From assembly GCA_038108875.1 (NCBI GenBank), contig JAYNII010000006.1:1-63018 (forward strand): 63,018 bases of DNA, written 5' to 3'. This document shows positions 53,033 through 61,991 of this stretch, piece after piece. This DNA comes from VMDH01 sp038108875. GTDB lineage: Bacteria > Pseudomonadota > Gammaproteobacteria > Magnimaribacterales > D2472. The notes under the pieces were generated by a model. That model saw only the letters and a program-made list of their open reading frames with translations, did not search any database and was not told the DNA's origin. Within the stretch, counting starts at the first letter, position 1; every line of letters begins with the position of its first letter. The position numbers and the translations under genes were made by a program.

Positions 53033-53755
53033 CTAATTATTTCTTTTAAAAGTAATAGCTGAAACTGGGATGCTTATCAAATATACAATGCCAATGATTG
53101 ATATAAACTGCCAAAGGAAATTAATCAGCATTAAAACTATTAGAACAAATAAGAAGAAAAACCTTAAATAAAATCTTCTTTTAATAGATGGGTTAAGTTG
53201 CTTAAGCGAAAAAGTTGGAATTCTGCTTACCAATAGCAATCCTACAAAACCTGTATATATTGCAACCAAATGAGGGTTTGCGAGTCCCCAATCAAATCCC
53301 AGAAAAGTATGAATGAGAGGTAAAAGCATTAGGCCTGCTCCAGCAGGGGTTGGCACTCCCATAAAATATCCCTTGCTAGATGCTTGACTACCTGAAGATA
53401 GACTTAAGTTAAAAACCGCTAATCTTATACATGCAAAAATTATATAGGCAGTAACTGCTACGTATCCCCATATTTCAAGGCTGCTTAACACTCCAAGGTA
53501 TAGCAATATACCAGGCGCAACACCAAAGCTTAAGAAATCTGCCAAAGAATCGAGCTCTGCTCCAAGCTCTGATTGAGTTTTTAGGATTCTTGAAAATAAG
53601 CCATCAAGAGCATCACAAACTCCAGCGATCAAAATACATATGAGGCTAGCTTTGAACTCCTCAAAAAAAGCAAACCTAATTGAGCTGAGACCAAAGCATA
53701 AGCCTGTCAAAGTAATGAGGTTGGGTATAAAGCTCCTTACCCTTATCTCTCTCAT
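53033..53755 (-). CDS. pssA: CDP-diacylglycerol-serine O-phosphatidyltransferase
   Basis: A 240-residue type II phosphatidylserine synthase with about eight hydrophobic segments. The CDP-alcohol motif is DALDGLFSRILKTQSELG followed by AELDSLAD; the usual Ala before the Arg is Ser here, all other motif residues are kept. FIPNLITLTGLCFGLSSIRF and GVPTPAGAGLMLLPL are typical. It makes phosphatidylserine, which the adjacent Psd converts to phosphatidylethanolamine. ATGA overlap with psd. Confidence 0.92.
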   Translation of the reverse strand: MREIRVRSFIPNLITLTGLCFGLSSIRFAFFEEFKASLICILIAGVCDALDGLFSRILKTQSELGAELDSLADFLSFGVAPGILLYLGVLSSLEIWGYVAVTAYIIFACIRLAVFNLSLSSGSQASSKGYFMGVPTPAGAGLMLLPLIHTFLGFDWGLANPHLVAIYTGFVGLLLVSRIPTFSLKQLNPSIKRRFYLRFFFLFVLIVLMLINFLWQFISIIGIVYLISIPVSAITFKRNN

Positions 53756-54564
53756 AAACCGCTCCTTGCTATGATTGATTCCCCAGCAATAACCTTGGTT
53801 CCCTCTTCTAGGTCTGTTACATAATTCTCTGGTAAATAGACATCAACTCGTGAACCAAACCTTATCAACCCAAACCGCTCGCCGATAGACAATCTTTCCA
53901 TAGGCTTAACAAAGGATAAAATTCTTCTCGCGATAAGACCTGCTATTTGAACAACAATTATTGTCTCTGATTTTTCATTCTCCAACACCAAGATATTTCT
54001 TTCATTGTCTTTGCTAGCTTTATCAAGACTTGCGTTAAAAAACTTTCCTTTAACATAGATAATATCTTTGATTTTTCCATTGGAAGGGGATCTATTAACA
54101 TGAACGTTAAATACATTCATAAAAATACAAATCCTCAAATGCGTTTTTGAGTTAAAGCCGCATTCAACAGGAAGGGGTGCATTATCTATTTTGCAAATAA
54201 CTCCATCTGCTGGTGACACAACGCAATCGTTTGAAGGAGGATTTCTTTCGGGATCTCTAAAAAACCAAAGAACAAAAACTGTTAGTAAAAATCCTGCTAC
54301 CCCGAGCCAGGTACTAGCAAAACTTATGATAACCGAGGTAACAAGAAAGATTATAAAAAACTTGTAGCCCTCTGGATGAATTCTCTCAATCGACAACCAG
54401 ATTATAAAGACGCCCATTATTAAGCTATAAAGAGAGTCTGTGCTTGAGAATCCTTCAAAAGCATTTGTTGAGAAAAGTACTCCAATTATGCCCTCTAGCA
54501 GCACCAGCCAGCCAATTAATAAGCCAATTGTTCTTAAGATTTTCACAACGATGTGATTATACAC
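53752..54564 (-). CDS. psd: Phosphatidylserine decarboxylase, short type
   Basis: Makes phosphatidylethanolamine. The protein has about 250-270 residues with several N-terminal hydrophobic segments and the decarboxylase domain WFFRDPERNPPSND, VVSPADGVICKID, IFMNVFNVHVNRSPSNG. Self-cleavage to form the pyruvoyl group should occur at Gly-Ser in GLIRFGSRVDVYLP, near the C terminus. GTG 54564 gives the longest form; GTG 54546 (MKILRTIGLLIGW) is an equally good start and neither has a clear ribosome site. Confidence 0.92.
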   Translation of the reverse strand: MYNHIVVKILRTIGLLIGWLVLLEGIIGVLFSTNAFEGFSSTDSLYSLIMGVFIIWLSIERIHPEGYKFFIIFLVTSVIISFASTWLGVAGFLLTVFVLWFFRDPERNPPSNDCVVSPADGVICKIDNAPLPVECGFNSKTHLRICIFMNVFNVHVNRSPSNGKIKDIIYVKGKFFNASLDKASKDNERNILVLENEKSETIIVVQIAGLIARRILSFVKPMERLSIGERFGLIRFGSRVDVYLPENYVTDLEEGTKVIAGESIIARSGL

Positions 54565-54592
54565 TTAGGAAGGCTTAAGCTAATTGGGAAGT

Positions 54593-54874
54593 TTACTTTA
54601 AAGATTTAAAGATCTTTGTGGCTCCGTATACGAACCACGACAAAACGAGAACCCACCAAAGCATAAAAAACCAGTCATTTTTGGTGGTTCCATTCCATTG
54701 TAACCATTCAAAAACAACAGCTTCTGCAAAAAAGTCTAAGGCAAGTAGACCAATGAAGCCCAAAATCCACCTCATGCTTATCGAAAGCGTTGCTGATTTG
54801 TTTTTTGATAAAAGCTGGGCTGAAATGCTCGTTAATAGAAATATAGAGAACGCGGTAAGTAACTTAATCATCAA
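54593..54874 (-). CDS. Small membrane protein of unknown function
   Basis: A 93-residue protein with three predicted transmembrane segments: residues about 4-20 (LLTAFSIFLLTSISAQL), 33-53 (ISMRWILGFIGLLALDFFAE) and 69-88 (WFFMLWWVLVLSWFVYGAT). It lies 28 bases before psd on the same strand, so it may belong to the psd-pssA transcript. I do not recognise the family. The reverse frame over the same bases is rich in Lys and His and is less gene-like. Confidence 0.55.
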   Translation of the reverse strand: MMIKLLTAFSIFLLTSISAQLLSKNKSATLSISMRWILGFIGLLALDFFAEAVVFEWLQWNGTTKNDWFFMLWWVLVLSWFVYGATKIFKSLK

Positions 54875-54940
54875 ATAAGTATTTTAAAATTAATAACAAC
54901 TTAAATGATTATAGGGAACGTGGTTTCGATTTCAACTGCA

Positions 54941-55489
54941 TTAGCGAATTCTAGTGACTCTTATCTCTCCATCCTTACCAGGAATTTTCAAAGTATAGCC
55001 GCTTAGGAAAGCTTCTGTTATAGCCACCCTATCAAATTCTGAGATTTTAAGACCTTTAATGCGTCTAATTTGTTCATTGGTGTCTTTGGTCTGCCAAACA
55101 TGACCACTATTGGTTAGTTCAAGATTCAATCTACCGTTTGCCATTACTTTAATAGCCTTTATTGAATCAAACATCTGTTCTTTTTCAGCTGGGGTTTGGT
55201 ATTTCTTCGCCAACCCGAATGCTTTATTAAAAAAGCCATTTTCTTTTTGGGGGTTATGTTCTGATTTGTCTTCAATTTTCTTAGGATTGGTTGGTTTATT
55301 AGCTTTTTTAACATTGGCTGTGCTTGGCAGGTTTATAACTTCCTTTTGATCCTTCTGTTTATAGATCAAGTCATAACATTCGAGTCTTTGCGCGTTATCT
55401 TCAATTTTTGCACAATCCTCTTGAGCTGATGCAGTGTTAAATGCGGTAGATGCAATCAATATTGTTAGGATTAATTTATATTTTTTCAT
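54941..55489 (-). CDS. Periplasmic protein with C-terminal QVW-like domain, function unknown
   Basis: A 182-residue protein when started at ATG 55489 (MKKYKLILTILIASTAFNTA), which is a signal peptide. After it comes the short cysteine pair motif EDCAKIEDNAQRLECYDLIY, common in uncharacterised envelope proteins, a Lys/Pro-rich linker, and a C-terminal domain with GRLNLELTNSGHVWQTKDTN and SGYTLKIPGKDGEIRVTRIR, a small beta domain seen in many gammaproteobacterial periplasmic proteins. It overlaps the DUF6580 gene upstream by 14 bases. Function is not known. Confidence 0.65.
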   Translation of the reverse strand: MKKYKLILTILIASTAFNTASAQEDCAKIEDNAQRLECYDLIYKQKDQKEVINLPSTANVKKANKPTNPKKIEDKSEHNPQKENGFFNKAFGLAKKYQTPAEKEQMFDSIKAIKVMANGRLNLELTNSGHVWQTKDTNEQIRRIKGLKISEFDRVAITEAFLSGYTLKIPGKDGEIRVTRIR

Positions 55490-55949
55490 TAATTGGAAAT
55501 TTAATCCTAAAGTAAATTTGCTCGCAAGCATAAAATAGTGCTACAAAAAGCCCCGTACTTAAAAGCAAGCTGAAATCAAACGGAATGGCTGCAAAGTAAG
55601 TTTCGATTAAAGACCCCCTGCTTACCATCCAAACAGATCCATTTACCACCAAATGCCAAATTAAAACTGACAAAATAGTTCTAAGACCAAGATTGCTTAC
55701 AAAATGGCTCAAGAAAGGTGTTAATAAAAAAACAAAAGTCATGGAAAAAAGAATAACGCTATTTACAGGTTCCAGGAAAAGGTTGCTGCCTAATAATATA
55801 GCTGTTGGTAAGAAATATTTTATTGTCTTAAGGTTTGAGATTCTTGGAATATATACTGCTAATGCAAGCAGGGGTGAGAAATTTGCTGGCAACCCAATGA
55901 ATCTGCTGAGAAAAAAAAGAAAAATTATAATTATTGCTTGCTTTAACAT
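55476..55949 (-). CDS. DUF6580-like membrane protein, possible vitamin-uptake S component
   Basis: A 157-residue membrane protein with five to six hydrophobic segments. The N terminus RFIGLPANFSPLLALAVYIP resembles the DUF6580 family start (R-x-I-x-x-P-x-N-F-x-P-x-x-A), whose fold is similar to ECF-type vitamin transporter S components. It sits 9 bases downstream of cobO and in one run with metH, so cobalamin or a precursor is the most reasonable cargo; that is inference from context only. No energising module is visible beside it. Confidence 0.6.
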   Translation of the reverse strand: MLKQAIIIIFLFFLSRFIGLPANFSPLLALAVYIPRISNLKTIKYFLPTAILLGSNLFLEPVNSVILFSMTFVFLLTPFLSHFVSNLGLRTILSVLIWHLVVNGSVWMVSRGSLIETYFAAIPFDFSLLLSTGLFVALFYACEQIYFRIKFPINEKI

Positions 55950-55958
55950 TCTATTATT

Positions 55959-56573
55959 TTAAAAGTCTATTCCTTTTCTTGCCATGATACCTGCATTAAA
56001 CGCATGTTTTATTTCTTTAATTTCAGAAACTGTATCGGCCCAGTCTCTAAGATTTTTGCCACCTCCGCGTCCCGTAACAACCACCGATTGATTTTTTGGT
56101 CTCGATGATAGTGCCTTGAGAACTTTTTTTTCATCTAAATACTTAAAGCTTAGCATATAGGTTAGCTCATCAAGTATAACCAAATGATAACTCTTGTCCT
56201 TAAGAAGCTCTTCAGCTACTTTCCAGCTTTCTTGTGCTGCTTTAATATCTTTGGAACGATCTTGAGTTTCCCAAGTGAAACCAGTTCCCATTTGATAAAA
56301 CGTTAAGCTTGGGTAGAGATCTTTAAAAAAAATAGCCTCGCCCGAGGCCTGAGCTCCCTTTATAAATTGCACAACTCCAACTTTATACCCATAGCCGATT
56401 GATCTAAGGGCCATACCAAAAGCTGAAGTAGATTTACCCTTCCCGTTGCCAGTGAGTAATATGCTGGTTCCCTTGACAATATTTGCAGAAGCAATTGAAG
56501 CATCAACACTCTCCTTAAGCTTCTGCATCTTTAGTTTATATTTATCTTTGCCGTTAATGTTTTTTTGGTTCAT
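55959..56573 (-). CDS. cobO: Cob(I)yrinic acid a,c-diamide adenosyltransferase (CobO/BtuR type)
   Basis: A 204-residue ATP-dependent enzyme that adds the adenosyl group to corrinoids. It has the P-loop LTGNGKGKSTSAFGMALRSI, then YKVGVVQFIKGAQASGEA, LVILDELTYMLSFKYLDE and VVVTGRGGGKNLRDWADTV, all conserved in the CobA/CobO/BtuR family. It lies 13 bases after metH. MetH itself needs methylcobalamin, so adenosylcobalamin made here must serve another enzyme or B12 salvage. Confidence 0.93.
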   Translation of the reverse strand: MNQKNINGKDKYKLKMQKLKESVDASIASANIVKGTSILLTGNGKGKSTSAFGMALRSIGYGYKVGVVQFIKGAQASGEAIFFKDLYPSLTFYQMGTGFTWETQDRSKDIKAAQESWKVAEELLKDKSYHLVILDELTYMLSFKYLDEKKVLKALSSRPKNQSVVVTGRGGGKNLRDWADTVSEIKEIKHAFNAGIMARKGIDF

Positions 56574-56586
56574 GGGTTAGCAAAGG

Positions 56587-59500
56587 TTAGTAACCCAGAA
56601 CTGGGGCAAGCCATGTTTCATTTTCATCGATGCTCTCATTTCGCGCTTTGGAATAAGCCTGTACCTGATCCTTATCAATTCTACCTAATTGAAAATAGCG
56701 TGCTTCAGGATGGGAAAAGTAGAAACCGCTTACACTGGCTGTAGGCCACATAGCCAATGAATCAGTTAAACTAATGCCTGTTTTTAACTCAGCATCTAAC
56801 AGCTTCCAGATATCTATTTTTTGCCTGTGATCAGGGCAAGAGGGGTAACCCGGAGCTGGGCGTATTCCTTGAAACTTTTCTTTTATAAGCTCGTCATTAT
56901 CAAGGCTCTCGTTTGGAACATATCCCCACAATTCTCTCCTTACTTTTTGATGCGCCCATTCAGCAAAAGCTTCGGCAAATCTATCTGCTAGCGCCTTTAG
57001 AATAATAGCGCTGTAATCATCAAGATCTTCTTCAAATTTTTTTATATATTCATCGATACCATGACCAGCTGTCACAGCAAAGGCTCCAATATAATCATTG
57101 TTTTGATCTACATAATCTGCCAACGAAATAGAGTTAAGGTCTTCTCTAGATTTTTGTTGCCTCAAGCAATGAATTAAATGTTCCTCATTGGTACCATCTT
57201 GCTTGAGAACAGCAATAGCCTCACCAATTGAGCGTGCAGGAAATATACCAACCACACCTTTTGGTTTTAGCCATTTCTCAGCCATCATTTGCTTATAAAT
57301 CTTTTGCGTATCATCCCATAACTTTCTTGCTTCAACCCCTTTGGATGGATCGTTTAGAATATCTGGAAATCTCCCGCTAAACTCCCAGGCATTGAAGTAA
57401 GGCATCCAATCAATATATTCGCAAAGCTCTTCTAAAGTTGGTGTTAATTCTGTAATTCCGAGCTTAATTGGTGGACCGACTTTTTTATTCATATCAAGAT
57501 TTGCTTTTCTAAGGACGGCTTCCTCGAAATTTCTTAGTGGGGTCTTTGCCCTTGAGGCGTATGCCTCTCTTTTGTTTGCATGCGCTATGGAAAGCTCTTC
57601 TCCATAGGCAATAGGATCATTAATAAGTCTTTTTGCAACATTAACTGATCGTGATGCATCTTTAACATAAACAACAGTTCCGCTGTATGCAGGGTCAATT
57701 TTTACTGAAGTGTGTGCTGGGCTGGTTGTAGCGCCACCTATTAATAGGGGAATTGAAAAACCCCTTCTTTCCATTTCTTTGGCAACCCCAACCATTTCAT
57801 CCAGAGAAGGAGTAATAAGCCCTGATAAACCTATGAGGTCACACTTCTCTTTTTCAGCAACGTCTAATATTTTTTCAGTTGGTACCATAACACCCAAGTC
57901 AATCACTTCAAAGTTATTGCACTGGAGAACTACGCCAACAATGTTCTTTCCAATATCGTGAACATCTCCTTTCACTGTTGCAAGAACAATCTTTCCATTG
58001 GATTCCATCTCTTTCCCGCCCTGTTCTTTCTCAATAAAAGGAACTAGATAGGCTACAGCCTTTTTCATGACTCGAGCAGATTTGATAACTTGCGGAAGAA
58101 ACATCTTGCCAGCTCCAAATAAATCTCCTACTTTGTTCATCCCATCCATCAGGGGTCCCTCTATGACATCCAGCGGTTTTTTTGCAGAGAGCCTCGCCTC
58201 CTCAACATCTTCAATCACATATGTATCAACCCCACTCACCAGTGACTGATTGAGTCGAGCATTTACCTCAAGCTCTCTCCATTCATTGTTTGCGTTGGTT
58301 TTGGAAGCGCTTGCCCCGTCTGCGAATTTTGAAGCTAGGCCCAAGAGCGTCTCTGTAGCATCACTCTTTCTGTTCAAAATCACGTCTTCGATGGCCTCTC
58401 TGAGTTCGCTTGGGAGCTCATCATAAATTGCTAATTGACCTGCGTTAACAATTCCCATGTTTAATCCCTTCTTTATTGCATGATAAAGAAACACAGAGTG
58501 CATGGCTTCTCGTAAAACATTGTTGCCACGAAAACTAAAGGAAACATTTGAAATACCTCCTGATAGAGAAACTCCTGGGCATTCTTTTTTTATTTGTGCG
58601 CAAGCCTCTATAAAAGCAAGACCATACTCATTATGTTCATCGATTCCGGTGGCAACAGCAAAAACATTTGGATCAAAAATTATGTCTCTGGGATCCATGC
58701 CTATCTTTTGTGTAAGTAAAAAATAAGCTCTCTTGCAAATCTCTACTTTTCTAATCAGGGAATCTGCCTGCCCCTCTTCATCAAACGCCATTACAACAAC
58801 TGCTGCGCCATAACGCTTGACCAAGTTTGCTTGGCGTAAGAACTGTTCTTCACCCTCTTTTAGAGAAATAGAGTTAACAATAGGTTTGCCTTGAACACAC
58901 TTTAGGCCCGCTTCTAAGATAGACCATTTGCTCGAATCAATCATTATGGGCACTCTTGAAATATCTGGTTCCCCAGCAATTAGATTAAGAAATTTAACCA
59001 TGGCGTTTTCTGAATCTAACATTCCTTCATCCATGTTTATATCAATAAGCTGTGCTCCATTTTCTACTTGCTGTCTTGCAACCTGGATGGCTTCTTCAAA
59101 ATTACCAGCCTCAATAAGTTTTCTAAAAATTGCTGATCCAGTAACATTAGTTCTTTCTCCAATGTTAATAAAAAGACCATTATCTAAGACCTCTAAGGGC
59201 TCAAGTCCGCTTAAAAGCATTGCATTAACTGGTTCTTTAACTGATCGTGGTGTGATGTCCTTTACAATTTCTTTGATCAGTTTGATGTGTTCTGGGGTAG
59301 TGCCGCAGCAACCTCCCACAATATTAAGAAAACCCTCTTCAGCAAAATCTTTAATTATTAATCCCATTTCTTTTGCTGTTTGATCGTATTCACCAAACTG
59401 GTTTGGCATGCCGGCGTTAGGATGTGCGCTAACATAACAATCTGCTATATCAGACAATCTTTTTAGAAAAGGTCTCATCTCTTCTGCTCCAAGGGCACAA

Positions 59501-60246
59501 TTCAATCCAATGGATAATGGTTTTGCGTGTTTTACAGAATGCCAAAAAGCTTTGGTAGTTTGACCCGACAAAGTTCTTCCAGAAGCATCGGTTATCGTTC
59601 CCGAAATCATAATAGGCAGGTCAATATCTCTGTCAGCTGCAACGGTTTCAACTGCAAAAATCGCTGCTTTGGCATTAAGGGTGTCAAAAATTGTCTCAAT
59701 TAAGATTAAATCTGCTCCGCCATCAATTAAAGCATTGGTCGCCTCGGTGAAAGTTTCTACCAATTGATCAAAATTAATATTTCTGTAAGAAGGATCTTCT
59801 ACGTTTGGGCTCAAAGAACACGTTCTATTAGTTGGACCAAGGACTCCCGCTACAAAAATTTCATTGCCTGTTTTTTTCGTATGATAATCCGCAGCCTCTC
59901 TTGCAATTTTTGCTCCGGCCAAGTTAAGCTCATAAACCTTGCCTTCCATGTTGTAATCAGCCATTGAGGGTGCGTTTGAGTTAAATGTATTCGTTTCAAT
60001 AATTTGCGAGCCCGCTTCGATATATTGTTTATGAATATTGAGGATTACTTCGGATTGTGTGATATTTAAGAGATCATTGTTGCCTTTTAGATCTGAGGCC
60101 CAATCTAAAAATAGTTTGCCCCGGTAATCGCTTTCGCTTAATTCATGAGATTGAATCATTGTGCCCATGGCGCCATCTAATAAGACGATGCCAGAGTCTA
60201 GCAGTTTAGTTAATTTTGCTCTTATTGAGATTTCTTTATTGGTCAT
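56587..60246 (-). CDS. metH: Cobalamin-dependent methionine synthase
   Basis: Transfers a methyl group from methyl-tetrahydrofolate to homocysteine via cobalamin. All four modules are present in 1219 residues: homocysteine domain with the zinc site IGLNCALG and GGCCGTTPEHI; pterin domain (NIGERTNVTGS, DINMDEGMLDSE); B12 cap and binding domain with the cobalt ligand His763 in KGDVHDIGKNIVGVV; and the AdoMet activation domain (GIRPAPGYPSCPDH, WPTASVSGFYFSHPEARYF). It should need flavodoxin-type reactivation. No ribosome site is obvious. The 138 bases upstream (60247-60384) hold no recognisable cobalamin or SAM riboswitch. Confidence 0.97.
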   Translation of the reverse strand: MTNKEISIRAKLTKLLDSGIVLLDGAMGTMIQSHELSESDYRGKLFLDWASDLKGNNDLLNITQSEVILNIHKQYIEAGSQIIETNTFNSNAPSMADYNMEGKVYELNLAGAKIAREAADYHTKKTGNEIFVAGVLGPTNRTCSLSPNVEDPSYRNINFDQLVETFTEATNALIDGGADLILIETIFDTLNAKAAIFAVETVAADRDIDLPIMISGTITDASGRTLSGQTTKAFWHSVKHAKPLSIGLNCALGAEEMRPFLKRLSDIADCYVSAHPNAGMPNQFGEYDQTAKEMGLIIKDFAEEGFLNIVGGCCGTTPEHIKLIKEIVKDITPRSVKEPVNAMLLSGLEPLEVLDNGLFINIGERTNVTGSAIFRKLIEAGNFEEAIQVARQQVENGAQLIDINMDEGMLDSENAMVKFLNLIAGEPDISRVPIMIDSSKWSILEAGLKCVQGKPIVNSISLKEGEEQFLRQANLVKRYGAAVVVMAFDEEGQADSLIRKVEICKRAYFLLTQKIGMDPRDIIFDPNVFAVATGIDEHNEYGLAFIEACAQIKKECPGVSLSGGISNVSFSFRGNNVLREAMHSVFLYHAIKKGLNMGIVNAGQLAIYDELPSELREAIEDVILNRKSDATETLLGLASKFADGASASKTNANNEWRELEVNARLNQSLVSGVDTYVIEDVEEARLSAKKPLDVIEGPLMDGMNKVGDLFGAGKMFLPQVIKSARVMKKAVAYLVPFIEKEQGGKEMESNGKIVLATVKGDVHDIGKNIVGVVLQCNNFEVIDLGVMVPTEKILDVAEKEKCDLIGLSGLITPSLDEMVGVAKEMERRGFSIPLLIGGATTSPAHTSVKIDPAYSGTVVYVKDASRSVNVAKRLINDPIAYGEELSIAHANKREAYASRAKTPLRNFEEAVLRKANLDMNKKVGPPIKLGITELTPTLEELCEYIDWMPYFNAWEFSGRFPDILNDPSKGVEARKLWDDTQKIYKQMMAEKWLKPKGVVGIFPARSIGEAIAVLKQDGTNEEHLIHCLRQQKSREDLNSISLADYVDQNNDYIGAFAVTAGHGIDEYIKKFEEDLDDYSAIILKALADRFAEAFAEWAHQKVRRELWGYVPNESLDNDELIKEKFQGIRPAPGYPSCPDHRQKIDIWKLLDAELKTGISLTDSLAMWPTASVSGFYFSHPEARYFQLGRIDKDQVQAYSKARNESIDENETWLAPVLGY

Positions 60247-60384
60247 GCAAATTAATATTTTAAAGTTACTTTAGCCCAATACTTAGATTAATCAGAATTT
60301 CCGTTTTAGCATTTGGATAATCGCTGCAATAGGACCAAATCACGATTTAAGACAGTTTAGAGTAAAAAGATCTTTTTTAAAACA

Positions 60385-60831
60385 CTAAAGCCACCGTCTT
60401 GTTTTGGTTGCATAAACTTCAAACTGTTCCCCAAAAATTTTCTTCATAGCCCTCTCTTCTGGAATGATTTGAAACTTAGTTATAAACCCAACAAAGAGGC
60501 CGCACAGGATAACACCCCCAAGAGGATTAAATCTGATGCTTAGGCCAATTAAAACCAACAACATTCCCAAATACATTGGATTTCTAGAGAATTTAAAGAC
60601 TCCTGAAGTCACAAGATGGGTTGCTGATTCGGGCTTAAGAGGGTTTACTGTGGTTTGATGTTTTTTAAATGCTCCAGCGGCTAACAAAAGTGTTGATCCC
60701 CCTGAGAGAAAGAATGCCAAGCTTAATTCGTTGGGAAAAAATAAAAAGCTAAAAAAAGTTACATCTTTTGAGAAGTAGATAGCTAAACCGCAAACTAGAG
60801 CAACTATTGGTGGAGGGATCTTGTTATCCAT
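60385..60831 (-). CDS. Isoprenylcysteine methyltransferase-like membrane methyltransferase
   Basis: A 148-residue membrane protein of the ICMT/PEMT group with about four hydrophobic helices. The SAM-binding part is HLVTSGVFKFSRNPMYLGML and PEERAMKKIFGEQFEVYATK near the C terminus. Bacterial members are often annotated as isoprenylcysteine or phospholipid methyltransferases, but substrates are mostly unknown. I start at ATG 60831 (MDNKIPPPIVALVCG); a longer frame would overlap the upstream gene. It lies four bases after that gene on the same strand. Confidence 0.82.
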   Translation of the reverse strand: MDNKIPPPIVALVCGLAIYFSKDVTFFSFLFFPNELSLAFFLSGGSTLLLAAGAFKKHQTTVNPLKPESATHLVTSGVFKFSRNPMYLGMLLVLIGLSIRFNPLGGVILCGLFVGFITKFQIIPEERAMKKIFGEQFEVYATKTRRWL

Positions 60832-60835
60832 ATTT

Positions 60836-61351
60836 TTATTCTTGCAAGAGAGAGGACGCCTCAGCTTTCTGGGTTCGAGAACCGAGTTCTGCTGCAATTT
60901 CGTTAGGAACAAGCATCGCTAAAGCATAGCTGACTATTTTCCATTCGCCATTTATGAATTTGATAACGCCAGTGCCTCTGCAATTTCCTAATTTTTCATT
61001 AAACAAAATTTCATCAAACCATCGCGTATCTCCGCCCCCCTCCCAGTTGCGCTCCAATACCGTATAAGTCCACCCGTGACCATCAGCAAATGCCTTTTCA
61101 GCATAAGCTTTAAATTCTTCTATCGTCCAACGTTCGGTTTTGTCTGTTCCTAAAAAAATGGCGTCCGGAGTGTATCTAGCAAAATAGGCTCTAAAATTTC
61201 CCTCATGAGCATCTTGATGAAGGCCGTCCAACAGAGCATTAATTAAAACCTCGTCGGCGGCGCGAATGCGATCATTTGAAGAGAGAGGATTAATAAATAT
61301 AAATCCGCTGAACATAATAAGAATTAAAAATTTACTGTATCTGTATTCCAT
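60836..61351 (-). CDS. Exported SnoaL/NTF2-like (DUF4440) protein
   Basis: A 171-residue protein with a hydrophobic leader (FLILIMFSGFIFINPLSS) and an NTF2-like cone domain: LLDGLHQDAHEGNFRAYFAR, DAIFLGTDKTERWTIEEFKA, WTYTVLERNWEGGGDTRWFD and GNCRGTGVIKFINGEWKIVS, the DUF4440/SnoaL-like pattern for small exported ligand-binding or enzyme domains. ATG 61351 is preferred to a GTG at 61417 since it gives the signal peptide. Function unknown. It may be co-transcribed with the methyltransferase gene. Confidence 0.78.
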   Translation of the reverse strand: MEYRYSKFLILIMFSGFIFINPLSSNDRIRAADEVLINALLDGLHQDAHEGNFRAYFARYTPDAIFLGTDKTERWTIEEFKAYAEKAFADGHGWTYTVLERNWEGGGDTRWFDEILFNEKLGNCRGTGVIKFINGEWKIVSYALAMLVPNEIAAELGSRTQKAEASSLLQE

Positions 61352-61433
61352 TGCTATTCGATTTTCAATTCGGGTTCGTATAAATAATTCTCTTAAATAA
61401 TCTATTTTACGATTCACAGAGTATCATCTATTT

Positions 61434-61916
61434 GTGGAATTAAGAAAATATTCATCTAATGATTATCTGCCTCTACAAATGCTTTTAAATGATTTTGAGG
61501 TTTCTAAGTGGACAGCAAGCATTCCTTACCCCTTTTTAATAGAAGATGCAAAAAACTGGATTGATAAGCAAAATTCAAGAGATTATTGTTATGCCGTTTT
61601 GGTTGATAACGTTTTGATTGGGGATGTGGGGCTTTATCCCGCTAAAGATGCTTGTTTTGAGTTGGGTTATTGGATCGGAAGAGATTATTGGGGAGGAGGT
61701 TTTGCAACCAAGGCTTGCCAGGCACTATTTGGGGTGGTTAAAAATAAGATCTCTTCTGAGAAAATTTTTGCTACTTGCCAAATGGGTAATTCGCGCTCAG
61801 AAAAAATATTGAGCAATTTGGGTTTTATAAAAATTGAAGAAATTATGTCTTTTAGCAAAGCAAGAAATAAAACAACTGCTTGTTTAAAGTATCAACTCAA
61901 AAGGGTTGATTGTTAA
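61434..61916 (+). CDS. GNAT acetyltransferase, RimJ/RimL-like
   Basis: A 160-residue GNAT-fold acetyltransferase. ELRKYSSNDYLPLQMLLND begins it, the acetyl-CoA loop region is ELGYWIGRDYWGGGFATKAC and the last motif is MGNSRSEKILSNLGFIKIEE, as in RimJ/RimL-type enzymes that modify protein N termini or small molecules. The start is GTG 61434 with no strong ribosome site. It stands alone on the plus strand between two minus-strand genes. The substrate is unknown. Confidence 0.87.
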   Translation: MELRKYSSNDYLPLQMLLNDFEVSKWTASIPYPFLIEDAKNWIDKQNSRDYCYAVLVDNVLIGDVGLYPAKDACFELGYWIGRDYWGGGFATKACQALFGVVKNKISSEKIFATCQMGNSRSEKILSNLGFIKIEEIMSFSKARNKTTACLKYQLKRVDC

Positions 61917-61991
61917 ATTTTTTATCAAGGGTTTTATAAAACTTAATGTATTTCTCTTCCACATAAAAATTACTCAATAAAAATAATCCAA

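Noticed and set aside
54618..54878. Plus-strand frame of 86 codons opposite the small membrane protein
   Set aside because: Composition is unlike neighbouring proteins and it is fully antisense to a frame with three clear membrane segments.
60364..60377. Palindrome AAAAAGATCTTTTT after the ICMT-like gene
   Set aside because: Only an A/T stem with a GATC loop; too weak for a terminator and likely by chance in AT-rich DNA.
60247..60384. Possible cobalamin or SAM riboswitch before metH
   Set aside because: No B12-box-like core or SAM riboswitch motif is seen, and 138 bases is short for a cobalamin riboswitch.
61924..61940. GTTTTATAAAAC palindrome between the GNAT and DoxX genes as a terminator
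   Set aside because: Weak A/T pairs without a T-run; not convincing as a terminator.
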